Shown piece by piece: positions 34,331-41,829 of a stretch of 64,000 nt of DNA. Position numbers and translations under genes: made by a program. Source of the stretch: JAQVSH01 sp964349835 (GTDB taxonomy: Bacteria > Bacteroidota > Bacteroidia > Bacteroidales > UBA4181); contig CAYGID010000002.1 in NCBI GenBank assembly GCA_964349835.1, positions 1-64,000 of the forward strand. The letters run 5' to 3'. Numbering within the stretch: the stretch's first letter is position 1; each line of letters opens with the position of its first letter. The notes below the pieces were generated by a model that was not told where the DNA came from, did no database searches, and saw only the letters and a program-made list of their open reading frames with translations.

Positions 34331-35740
34331 GTGGCCGGAGAAAAGAAAAACGTGGTTATTGAGAATGTTACCATTCAGGATATTGGCGCCGAAGGGATGG
34401 CCGTGGCGCGTGTCGATCAGTTAGTTGTGTTTGTTCCGCACGCCCTTCCCGGAGATGTTGTCGACTTAGAGATTCGCAAAAAAAAGAAAAATTACCTAGA
34501 GGCTGTGGTGGTGCGCTTCCACTCCTTGTCGCCCGACAGGGTATTGCCTGTTTGCAGCCATTTTGCCGTATGCGGGGGGTGCAAGTGGCAGGATCTTCCC
34601 TACGAAAAACAGTTGTACTACAAACAAAAGCAGGTTACCAACGATTTGGTTCGACTTGGGCATCTCGAACTGCCTCCGGTGAGGCCGATTCTTGGTTCCG
34701 AGAATATGTATCGCTACCGCAATAAACTGGAGTTTACCTTTTCTGATACGCGTTGGTTTACACGCGAGGAGATAGATTCCGGGCTTCCCCTTTCGGACGA
34801 ACCTGCGCTGGGATTCCATGTCCCCGGTTTTTTCGACAAAATTGTCGACATCCGGGAGTGCCATCTGCAGGCCGATCCATCGAATGAGATACGGCTGGCG
34901 GTAAAGGATTTTGCAATATCCGAGAAGATCCCCTTTTTCTCTATCAGGCAGCAAACCGGTTTTCTTCGCACGTTGGTAATCCGAACCTCCTCGACCGGTG
35001 AGGTTATGGTCATTCTGAACCTCTATACCCACAACCGCGTGATGCGCGAGAAATTGCTCTCTTTCCTCGAAGCGAAGTTTCCTCAAATCACCTCGCTTAT
35101 GTACGTTGTGAACGAGAAGCCCCACGATGGATTTGCCGATCTGGAGGTTGTACTCTACAAAGGACGCGATTACATTTTGGAGGCGATGGAGGGGCTAAAG
35201 TTTAAGGTGGGGCCTAAATCGTTTTATCAAACTAACTCGGCACAGGCCTACCGACTCTACTCGGTGGTACGCGAGTTTGCATCGCTTACAGGGCAAGAGT
35301 GTGTTTACGATCTCTACACCGGTACAGGCACTATTGCCAACTTTTTGGCTCCTTTGTCGGCTAAGGTGGTAGGTATTGAGTATGTGCCTGAGGCTGTAGA
35401 AGATGCCCATGCAAATGCCCTTTTAAATAGTCTCGAAAACTGCGCCTTCTTTGCGGGCGACATGAAAGATCTTCTCACACCCTCTTTTGTGGGTGAGCAT
35501 GGACATCCCGATGTGATGGTGCTTGACCCCCCCCGCGCAGGCGTCCATAAAAACGTGATAGAGTGTATTCTTCAGGTGTTGCCCCAAACCCTTGTTTATG
35601 TGAGTTGTAATCCCGCGACTCAGGCACGCGACCTGTCGTTTTTGCAGGAGAAATACGACATTCTGGCAGTGCAGCCGGTTGATATGTTTCCCCAGACCCA
35701 CCATGTGGAGAATGTGGTAAAACTCTCTCTGAAACAATAA
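34331..35740 (+). CDS. rlmD: 23S rRNA (uracil-5-)-methyltransferase, RlmD/RumA family
   Basis: 469 residues with a GTG start at 34331; an in-frame TAG at 34316 excludes longer starts. An N-terminal TRAM domain is followed by the 4Fe-4S cysteines Cys75, Cys81 and Cys84 (CSHFAVCGGCKWQ), with a later Cys in IRECHLQ. The Rossmann methyltransferase domain has DLYTGTGTIANFLA, LDPPRAGVH and the catalytic YVSCNPATQARDL. It uses SAM to methylate uridine in 23S rRNA, and the exact site (RlmD versus RlmCD type) is not certain. It is a single gene. Confidence 0.9.
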   Translation: MAGEKKNVVIENVTIQDIGAEGMAVARVDQLVVFVPHALPGDVVDLEIRKKKKNYLEAVVVRFHSLSPDRVLPVCSHFAVCGGCKWQDLPYEKQLYYKQKQVTNDLVRLGHLELPPVRPILGSENMYRYRNKLEFTFSDTRWFTREEIDSGLPLSDEPALGFHVPGFFDKIVDIRECHLQADPSNEIRLAVKDFAISEKIPFFSIRQQTGFLRTLVIRTSSTGEVMVILNLYTHNRVMREKLLSFLEAKFPQITSLMYVVNEKPHDGFADLEVVLYKGRDYILEAMEGLKFKVGPKSFYQTNSAQAYRLYSVVREFASLTGQECVYDLYTGTGTIANFLAPLSAKVVGIEYVPEAVEDAHANALLNSLENCAFFAGDMKDLLTPSFVGEHGHPDVMVLDPPRAGVHKNVIECILQVLPQTLVYVSCNPATQARDLSFLQEKYDILAVQPVDMFPQTHHVENVVKLSLKQ

Positions 35741-35761
35741 GTTGATTAGTAACTTCGGGCG

Positions 35762-35807
35762 GGTTTTAACACTTTAATTTTTGTTAAAACCTGTTAATGC
35801 TTGTTAA
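35762..35807. promoter_or_regulatory. Inverted repeat plus three phased TGTTAA half-sites upstream of htrA
   Basis: GGTTTTAACA (35762-35771) and TGTTAAAACC (35782-35791) form a perfect inverted repeat around a 10-bp spacer. TGTTAA then recurs at 35782, 35792 and 35802, exactly 10 bp apart, one helical turn. The array ends 30 bp before a -7 promoter element. It looks like a cooperative protein-binding site; the protein is unknown. The dyad alone could also act as a weak terminator for rlmD, but no T-tract follows. Confidence 0.55.
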
Positions 35808-35836
35808 TCGCCTGAACCTTCGCCGGGTTTGGGTGT

Positions 35837-35844
35837 TATTTTTG
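35837..35844 (+). promoter_or_regulatory. Bacteroidota -7 promoter element (TAttTTTG) of htrA
   Basis: TATTTTTG matches TAnnTTTG and lies 68 bp before the htrA ATG. No clear TTTG -33 element is seen, which fits a promoter needing an activator at the upstream TGTTAA array. Confidence 0.5.
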
Positions 35845-35912
35845 TACGCGCCTCCCCGGGAGCGTTTGGCATGTTGCTTCATGCTGCCAATTACTAATTA
35901 AACTTGATTAGG

Positions 35913-37454
35913 ATGAAAACGAATAGATTATTCTTTTTGCTCCTGCTTGCCGGAATGGTGGGCGGTGTTTCGGCCTTCTGGGTTGCAGAGCGCATGTTCG
36001 ATCGCGCGCAAGCAGATACTTTGGTTGAGCGTGTGGTTTATCCGTCGGCACAACTTGCCAACTATGTTCCCTTACTCCAGGGAACAAACATAGATTTTAC
36101 CTATGCCGCCGAGAAAACGGTGCATGCCGTTGTACACGTGAAGGTGGAATCGACCCGCAGTGTATCCCAGAATAACCCCTTGCTGGAGTTCTTTTACGGC
36201 TACAGGAACATGCCGCCCCAACCTGTCGAGGGGTTTGGTTCGGGCGTGATTATTGCCGACGACGGTTTTATCATTACCAACCATCATGTGATTGAGAATG
36301 CCGATGCTATAAAGGTTACCCTCAACGATCGTCGCTCGTTTACGGCCCGGCTCATCGGAGCCGACCCAACCACCGATATTGCCCTGATCAAAATTGACGA
36401 AAAGCGGCTTCCCGTAATTCCTTATGGCGATTCGGAGTTGTTGAAGGTGGGCGAGTGGGTACTTGCTGTGGGGAATCCCATGAATCTTACTTCAACTGTT
36501 ACGGCAGGTATTGTGAGTGCTAAGGCGCGCGAATTGGGTATTATATCGCCCGAACCTTCGCCCAATGATCCTTCGAGCCCCTATGGCAACCGGGGTCAGC
36601 AACCCTTTGGAAATCGTGATCCCAACCGAAGGCCCACCGGCTCTTTGGGAATTGAGTCGTTCATCCAGACCGATGCGGCTGTTAATCCCGGCAACAGTGG
36701 CGGAGCTTTGGTAAATATAAAAGGCGAATTGGTGGGAATCAATACCGCAATTGCATCGCGTACCGGATCCTATGCCGGAAACTCTTTTGCTGTGCCCACC
36801 ACGATAGTTCGGAAAGTGGTTGCCGACCTGATGGAGTTTGGCAAGGTGCAGCGCGCCTATTTAGGCGTTTGGTATCAGGATATGACCGAAGAGAGGTCGA
36901 AAGAGCTCAAGATGAATAAGATTGAGGGTCTGTACGTTAGCGAGCTGATTCCCGGTGGCGCCTCCGAAAAGGCCGGGGTTGAGGCCGGTGATGTTATTCT
37001 GTCTATTAATGGTGTGCGGTTGGGCTCTTCGGCTCAATTGAAGGAGCAGATTGCAAAGTATCGACCCAACGATAGGATCGATGTGGTTGTGTTACGAAAA
37101 GGGAAGGAGCAAACCGTCAAGGTTACGCTTCAGGACGAATCGGGCGGAACTTCGCTGGTTAAGAGTGATGCCACGAAGCCCTCATTATCTGATTTGGGCG
37201 CTACCTTCAGGGAGCTGTCTGATTCGGAAAGGAGCCGACTCCAACTCAAAGAGGGAATGGCGGTTGAGCAGGTCACCGGAGGAAAGTTCCGCAAGGCCGG
37301 CATTCAGTCGGGATTTATTATTACCTCGATCGATAGGAAGCCAGTGAACTCTTTCCGCGATATTGAACAGGCCCTTTCCGGCACTTCGGGAGCCGTACTA
37401 ATCCAGGGTGTCTATCCCAATGGCATGTCGGCTGCTTACGCATTGCAGTTATAG
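35913..37454 (+). CDS. degQ: HtrA/DegP-family periplasmic serine protease-chaperone
   Basis: 513 residues from ATG 35913; a TTG three codons upstream is less likely. An N-terminal signal-anchor is followed by a trypsin-like domain with triad His125 (TNHHVIENA), Asp155 (TTDIALIK) and Ser262 (NPGNSGGALV). Two PDZ domains follow (AYLGVWYQDM, VEAGDVILSINGVRLGS and a divergent second one with IQSGFIITSIDRKPV). It degrades or refolds damaged envelope proteins. A proline- and asparagine-rich loop around residues 215-240 sits in the protease domain. The phased TGTTAA array and -7 element upstream suggest stress control. Confidence 0.94.
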   Translation: MKTNRLFFLLLLAGMVGGVSAFWVAERMFDRAQADTLVERVVYPSAQLANYVPLLQGTNIDFTYAAEKTVHAVVHVKVESTRSVSQNNPLLEFFYGYRNMPPQPVEGFGSGVIIADDGFIITNHHVIENADAIKVTLNDRRSFTARLIGADPTTDIALIKIDEKRLPVIPYGDSELLKVGEWVLAVGNPMNLTSTVTAGIVSAKARELGIISPEPSPNDPSSPYGNRGQQPFGNRDPNRRPTGSLGIESFIQTDAAVNPGNSGGALVNIKGELVGINTAIASRTGSYAGNSFAVPTTIVRKVVADLMEFGKVQRAYLGVWYQDMTEERSKELKMNKIEGLYVSELIPGGASEKAGVEAGDVILSINGVRLGSSAQLKEQIAKYRPNDRIDVVVLRKGKEQTVKVTLQDESGGTSLVKSDATKPSLSDLGATFRELSDSERSRLQLKEGMAVEQVTGGKFRKAGIQSGFIITSIDRKPVNSFRDIEQALSGTSGAVLIQGVYPNGMSAAYALQL

Positions 37455-37529
37455 ATTCTCGGGATTTGGCGCCGACAAAGCTTCGATGTTAAACGAAGGT
37501 CGGTTTTACATGAGGTTGTATGTGTCGAG

Positions 37530-37574
37530 ATTCACCCCTGTAGCAGATTTCTCTGCCTGCGGGGGTGAATTTTG
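37530..37574 (+). terminator. Hairpin terminator after htrA
   Basis: ATTCACCCC (37530-37538) pairs with GGGGTGAAT (37562-37570), with a further inner GCAG/CTGC pairing, followed by TTTGATTT. The T-run is short, so efficiency is uncertain. Confidence 0.6.
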
Positions 37575-37575
37575 A

Positions 37576-37608
37576 TTTGGGTTGATCACGAAATTAAACG
37601 TATATTCG
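37576..37608 (+). promoter_or_regulatory. Candidate promoter of rpoD
   Basis: TTTG at 37576-37579 and TATATTCG at 37601-37608, 21 bp apart, resemble the -33/-7 pair with one -7 mismatch. It lies 21 bp before the rpoD ATG. Confidence 0.4.
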
Positions 37609-37629
37609 CGGAAATTTTTTGATCCGAAA

Positions 37630-38490
37630 ATGAGACAACTAAAAATTACTAAATCTATCACTAACCGTGAGAGTGCTTCTCTGGACAAGTACCTGCAAGA
37701 GATTGGGAAAGAGGAGTTAATAACGGTAGAAGAGGAGGTCGAACTGGCTCAGCGCATCCGAAAAGGCGATCGTTTGGCTTTAGAGAAATTAACGCGCGCC
37801 AATCTTCGTTTTGTTGTTTCGGTGGCAAAACAGTACCAAAATCAGGGTCTCAGCCTCCCAGACCTCATTAATGAAGGAAATCTGGGATTAATTAAAGCGG
37901 CCGAGAAATTCGACGAAACCCGCGGTTTTAAATTTATTTCGTATGCAGTATGGTGGATCCGCCAGTCGATTCTGCAGGCATTGGCCGAACAGTCGCGAAT
38001 TGTTCGTCTGCCGCTGAATCAGGTAGGGTCGCTCAATAAAATTAACAAGGCCTACTCCAAACTGGAGCAGGAGCAGGAACGGGTGCCCACTCCCGAGGAG
38101 TTGGCCGATGTTCTTGAACTTAGTAAGGAGAAGATTACTGATACCCTCAGGGTGGCCGGTCGGCACGTTTCGGTAGATGCTCCTTTTGTGGAGGGCGAAG
38201 ACAACAATCTGCTCGATGTACTGGTGAACAACGATTCGCCCATTGCCGACAGGCTTTTGATTAATGAGTCGCTCTCTACCGAAATCGACAGGGCGCTTTC
38301 GACTCTTACCGACAGGGAACGCGATATTGTGAAGTTGTTTTTCGGAATCGGTGGTCAGGAGATGACCCTTGAGGAGATTGGTGAGCGATTTGGTCTTACG
38401 CGCGAAAGGGTCAGACAGATTAAGGAGAAGGCCATCCGCAGACTGCGGCATGCCTCGCGAAGTAAATTGCTGAAGGGGTATTTGGGTTGA
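37630..38490 (+). CDS. rpoD: Primary RNA polymerase sigma factor (RpoD/SigA, Bacteroidota type)
   Basis: 286 residues from ATG 37630 (MRQLKITKSITNRES), the conserved N-terminus and length in Bacteroidota, which lack region 1.1 and the non-conserved insert. Region 1.2 is SLDKYLQEIGKEELIT, region 2 has LTRANLRFVVSVAKQYQNQGL and FKFISYAVWWIRQSI, region 3 has ERVPTPEELADVL, and region 4 has the helix-turn-helix LEEIGERFGLTRERVRQIKEKAI. It directs transcription from TTTG/TAnnTTTG promoters such as those seen in this window. A terminator follows within 25 bp, so it is monocistronic. Confidence 0.97.
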   Translation: MRQLKITKSITNRESASLDKYLQEIGKEELITVEEEVELAQRIRKGDRLALEKLTRANLRFVVSVAKQYQNQGLSLPDLINEGNLGLIKAAEKFDETRGFKFISYAVWWIRQSILQALAEQSRIVRLPLNQVGSLNKINKAYSKLEQEQERVPTPEELADVLELSKEKITDTLRVAGRHVSVDAPFVEGEDNNLLDVLVNNDSPIADRLLINESLSTEIDRALSTLTDRERDIVKLFFGIGGQEMTLEEIGERFGLTRERVRQIKEKAIRRLRHASRSKLLKGYLG

Positions 38491-38513
38491 TGGGTTATAG
38501 AGGCGCATATTTT

Positions 38514-38549
38514 AATAGGGCTTGATGCAAACCGTCGGGCTCTATTTTA
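38514..38549 (+). terminator. Hairpin terminator after rpoD
   Basis: A continuous 14-bp stem (38514-38527 with 38533-38546, several G-T pairs) around a CAAAC loop, followed by TTTTAATTT. It begins 24 bp after the rpoD stop. Confidence 0.75.
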
Positions 38550-38569
38550 ATTTAGGTATATAAGCTGTA

Positions 38570-39136
38570 ATGGAAGAGGACCAGTTAGGTTTGTTGATAG
38601 AGGCGTTGAGATTTGCTTCCGAAAAGCATTCGGGGCAGTTTCGGAAGGGCGATGGTTCGGTCCCTTATATTAATCATCCCATTGCCGTACTTCAACTGCT
38701 TTACGAAACAGGCTGTCTTGAATATGATGTGCTGATTGCCTCCGTGCTCCACGACGTGATGGAAGATTCGTACGTGCCGCAATCTGAGTTGGCGTCGATT
38801 TTTGGATCGGATGTGGCTGCACTGGTAGCAGAGGTTACCGACGACATGTCGGCTAGCCGGGAGGAGCGAAAACGGGCTCAGACGGAGAACGCCGAATTCC
38901 TCTCCTATAAGGCAAAACAGATTCGTATTGCCGACAAAATCTGTAATGTGCGCGATATCACCAACGACGAACTCGATTGGGATCTCAGCACCAAATTACG
39001 CTATCTCGATTGGGCCGATGCCGTTGTTGAGGGGTGCCGCGGGGTGAATCCCGTTTTGGACGCACTTTTCGAAGAGACAGTTGGCAAGGTGCGCCGGTCG
39101 CTTGCGGAGGGCAGCAATGAGGAGTTTCTTTTATAA
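38570..39136 (+). CDS. Small HD-domain (p)ppGpp hydrolase-like protein (SpoT-HD/MESH1 type)
   Basis: 188 residues, the size of stand-alone small alarmone hydrolases. HD-fold metal ligands are in place: His36 (YINHPIAV), His61-Asp62 with Glu65-Asp66 (LHDVMED) and Asp122 with Asn126 (ADKICNVRD). These match the SpoT/MESH1 hydrolase site that removes the 3' pyrophosphate of ppGpp. No synthetase, TGS or ACT domain is present. It follows rpoD by 79 bp beyond a terminator and precedes the CoA-transferase by 15 bp, so it is probably co-transcribed with the latter. Alarmone or related nucleotide (such as NADPH) hydrolysis is inferred from the family. Confidence 0.83.
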   Translation: MEEDQLGLLIEALRFASEKHSGQFRKGDGSVPYINHPIAVLQLLYETGCLEYDVLIASVLHDVMEDSYVPQSELASIFGSDVAALVAEVTDDMSASREERKRAQTENAEFLSYKAKQIRIADKICNVRDITNDELDWDLSTKLRYLDWADAVVEGCRGVNPVLDALFEETVGKVRRSLAEGSNEEFLL

Positions 39137-39151
39137 TAACCTATATTTTCT

Positions 39152-40459
39152 ATGCAAAAAACGTATAAGGCAGTAACACCCGAGGTGGCAGTTAAAGTGA
39201 TCAAATCGGGCGATCATGTGCATTTAAGCAGCGTGGCCAGTGTGCCGCAGGTTTTAATCAGAGCCATGTGTTCGCGCGGGGAGGCGGGCGAGTTAAAAGG
39301 CATTCACATTCATCATCTCCATACGGAGGGTCCGTGTGATTACGCAGACCCTCGTTTTGAAGGGGTCTTTCAGTTAGACTCCTTTTTTGTGGGTGGAAAC
39401 GCCCGAAAAGTAACCCAAGAGGGTTATGCCGATTACATTCCGGTTTTCCTGAGCGAGACCCAGAGGTTGTATCGCGAAGGCTATCTGCCCTGTAATGTGG
39501 CTATGATCCAGGTGTGTCCCCCCGACGAACACGGGTATGTGTCGCTGGGTACCTCGGTCGATGCCACTCTGGCTGCCGTTGAAATGGCAGAGCATGTGAT
39601 TGCCGTGGTTAACAGGAATGTGCCGCGTGCTTTAGGCGATGCTATGATTCCGCTCTCAATGATCGACATCTTTGTTGAAGATGATACCCCTTTGGAGCCG
39701 GCTCACTTTACCGAGCCCGATGCGATAGAGGTGGCTATCGGGAAGCATTGTGCCGGCCTGATTGAAGATGGAGCCTGTCTGCAGATGGGTATCGGGGCTA
39801 TTCCCAATGCTGTTTTAGCGCAGTTGGGTAACCATAAAAACTTGGGAATCCATACCGAAATGTTTGCCGATGGCGTACTTCCGTTGGTAGAGTCGGGTGT
39901 GATTAACGGTGCGAACAAAGGAATTGATAAAGGCAAAATGGTATCGACCTTTCTGATGGGTTCGCAACGGGTTTACGACTTTATCCACAACAATCCCCAG
40001 GTGGCAATGATGGATGTGCGTTATACCAATGATCCTTTCATCATTGCGCAGAATCCTCAGGTTACGGCTATTAATTCGGCTTTGCAGGTTGATCTTACCG
40101 GGCAGGTTTGTGCCGACTCGTTGGGAACCAAATTTTTCTCGGGCGTAGGCGGACAGGTCGATTTTGTATATGGAGCATCGCGCTCGTACAAGGGAAAGGC
40201 TATTATTGCCATGCCTTCGATTACCAATAAGGGAATCTCGAAGATTGCCCCGGTGCTCAGCCCCGGTGCCGGTGTGGTAACAACCCGTAACCACATTCAT
40301 TGGTTTGTAACCGAGTATGGCGCTGTGAATCTGTACGGCAGAACCTTACAGGAGAGAGCCCGCCTTATTATTCAGGTGGCGCATCCCGATCACCGTGAGT
40401 CGCTCGACAAGGCCGCTTTTGAACGCTTCGGCCCCCATTTCCACTTTGTTTCCAAATAG
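39152..40459 (+). CDS. Acetyl-CoA hydrolase/CoA-transferase family protein (4-hydroxybutyrate/butyrate:acetate CoA-transferase-like)
   Basis: 435 residues. SGDHVHLSSVASVP and the thioester-forming catalytic Glu236 in GIHTEMFADG match the AbfT/butyryl-CoA:acetate CoA-transferase group. QMGIGAIPNAV and the C-terminal GGQVDFVYGASRS with VTEYGAVNLYG motif are conserved. The enzyme exchanges CoA between acetate and another acyl-CoA, and the partner acid (propionate, succinate or 4-hydroxybutyrate) is not decided by sequence. It probably belongs to fermentative end-product formation and is followed by a terminator. Confidence 0.88.
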   Translation: MQKTYKAVTPEVAVKVIKSGDHVHLSSVASVPQVLIRAMCSRGEAGELKGIHIHHLHTEGPCDYADPRFEGVFQLDSFFVGGNARKVTQEGYADYIPVFLSETQRLYREGYLPCNVAMIQVCPPDEHGYVSLGTSVDATLAAVEMAEHVIAVVNRNVPRALGDAMIPLSMIDIFVEDDTPLEPAHFTEPDAIEVAIGKHCAGLIEDGACLQMGIGAIPNAVLAQLGNHKNLGIHTEMFADGVLPLVESGVINGANKGIDKGKMVSTFLMGSQRVYDFIHNNPQVAMMDVRYTNDPFIIAQNPQVTAINSALQVDLTGQVCADSLGTKFFSGVGGQVDFVYGASRSYKGKAIIAMPSITNKGISKIAPVLSPGAGVVTTRNHIHWFVTEYGAVNLYGRTLQERARLIIQVAHPDHRESLDKAAFERFGPHFHFVSK

Positions 40460-40482
40460 TTGCTGTAGAAGGCAAACATTGC

Positions 40483-40517
40483 AAGAGGGTATCCCGGTAA
40501 ACGGGGTGCCCTCTTTT
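40483..40517 (+). terminator. Terminator of the CoA-transferase gene
   Basis: AAGAGGGTATCCCG pairs with CGGGGTGCCCTCTT (two G-T pairs) around GTAAA, followed by TT. It lies between convergent genes, and the minus-strand gene ends at 40530. Confidence 0.8.
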
Positions 40518-40529
40518 GGGTTTTGCGCC

Positions 40530-41243
40530 CTACCTGGGGCGTTGCCAGATGGTCTTTGGATCGATCCTTCGCAAAGCGCACCCCGGAGAGCCCTCCTCGG
40601 CACGAAGTACATAGGGGAACCACCCTGTGGAAAGGCAGAGATAGAAATCGGTATAGGGCGAATGAGCCTGGTTTTCGGGGGCAAAAAGCCGTTTTCCCGA
40701 GCTGTGTCTAATTTTATCTATGGCATCGGGCATCGAGAAGGGAAGCCCCCTCAACCCTGCATAAATATAGTCGGCGCAGAGCGTATCTTCTTCGGTAGGG
40801 TGTAAGAGACTGTATCCCATGCACACCAGCGACACTTTGTGGGGTTTCTTCCGGGCAATGTAGTCTATAATGGCCGGGGCATTCACAAAACTGCCTGTGA
40901 TGCGCTCGTCGGCTGCGGTGGCATGGAGTAATCCCTGGGTTCCCGCCGATGTGGTATGAATGATTGGCTTGCCAACGAAAGAGTGGTTTACGATATGGGT
41001 TGGGGAGTTACCAAAGTGGAACCCCGGAATGCGACGCTCCTGCCGTTCGCCAATCAGCACTGCATCGTGCACCTTTTTCTGCAACGCAAAGGCCTCCTCG
41101 GGCGTTTTTACCGGATAGATCACTTCGGCTCCGTTATCGAAGAGATAGCAGGCCAACGAGAAAGCCCTGAAAACATCGATAATCACTGTTAAGCCCTCGG
41201 CCTTGGAGGCCCCGTCGAGCAGGTGTAGAATTTCAATTTTCAT
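40530..41243 (-). CDS. ComB-like 2-phosphosulfolactate phosphatase family protein
   Basis: 237 residues. ASKAEGLTVIIDVFRAFS near the N-terminus and LIGERQERRIPGFHFGNSP, followed by TTSAGTQGLL, match the ComB family, whose archaeal founder removes phosphate from 2-phosphosulfolactate in coenzyme M synthesis. Bacteroidota do not make coenzyme M by that route, so the real substrate is open; sulfolactate-related metabolism is possible. The gene stands alone, convergent with the CoA-transferase and divergent from the SPOR protein. Confidence 0.82.
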   Translation of the reverse strand: MKIEILHLLDGASKAEGLTVIIDVFRAFSLACYLFDNGAEVIYPVKTPEEAFALQKKVHDAVLIGERQERRIPGFHFGNSPTHIVNHSFVGKPIIHTTSAGTQGLLHATAADERITGSFVNAPAIIDYIARKKPHKVSLVCMGYSLLHPTEEDTLCADYIYAGLRGLPFSMPDAIDKIRHSSGKRLFAPENQAHSPYTDFYLCLSTGWFPYVLRAEEGSPGCALRRIDPKTIWQRPR

Positions 41244-41264
41244 TATTTCTTCGTTTATGAGTTA

Positions 41265-41272
41265 CAAAAATA
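41265..41272 (-). promoter_or_regulatory. -7 element (TAttTTTG) of the ComB-like gene
   Basis: On the minus strand TATTTTTG lies 22 bp before the ComB-like ATG. No strong -33 element is seen. Confidence 0.45.
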
Positions 41273-41327
41273 CAAAAAATGGCCTCCTGTGGTTTTGAAT
41301 TTATTTCGGACTATCTAAAAAAAGGGC

Positions 41328-41335
41328 TATTTTTG
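41328..41335 (+). promoter_or_regulatory. -7 element (TAttTTTG) of the SPOR/purF operon
   Basis: TATTTTTG is 35 bp before the SPOR-protein ATG at 41370. A TTTCG 19 bp upstream (41304-41308) could serve as a degenerate -33 element. Confidence 0.45.
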
Positions 41336-41369
41336 CTCTCTCGTAGTGCGAAATCAGAATAGCTGTTTC

Positions 41370-41825
41370 ATGAAAAAGCTTTGTATCTTACTTTTCCTAT
41401 TGGTGTTCAATTTGTTGTCGGTTTTCTCACAGGATTCCGCTTTTGTCAGACCGCCTCTCTTTAGCCGTATGGAAGCGCCCGGCGAAAGGGGAGTTATCCG
41501 GCTTCGTCAGGATACTCGTGTGGAGATGCTGGTGGCCAAACAGATTCAGGAGTCGGGATTGCCCGGTTCGGGAATCCCCGGTTTTAGAATCTGCATCTTT
41601 TCGCAAACCGGACAACAAGCGCGCAAACAGTCGGAATCGGTGCTCAACTCCTATTTAAAGGCCTTTCCCGATACCGCCTACCTTGGCTATTCGGAGCCTG
41701 CCTTTACGGTGATGGTGGGCGATTACCGCACTAAGTCGGATGCTCTTCGCGCACTGAATAATGTGAGAAAAGTCTTTCGCAGCGGTTTTATTGTTTCCAC
41801 TACCATTAATCCGCCAAAGATCTGA
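41370..41825 (+). CDS. Secreted SPOR-domain protein
   Basis: 151 residues from ATG 41370 (MKKLCILLFLL); an upstream in-frame GTG at 41346 is less likely. The signal peptide ends near SVFSQ. The C-terminal ~80 residues form a SPOR-like fold: GFRICIFSQTGQQARKQSES, YLGYSEPAFTVMVGDYRTKSDALRAL. SPOR domains bind denuded peptidoglycan glycan strands at division sites. It ends 4 bp before purF, so the two are likely one transcript although functionally unrelated. Confidence 0.8.
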   Translation: MKKLCILLFLLVFNLLSVFSQDSAFVRPPLFSRMEAPGERGVIRLRQDTRVEMLVAKQIQESGLPGSGIPGFRICIFSQTGQQARKQSESVLNSYLKAFPDTAYLGYSEPAFTVMVGDYRTKSDALRALNNVRKVFRSGFIVSTTINPPKI

Positions 41826-41829
41826 ATCA

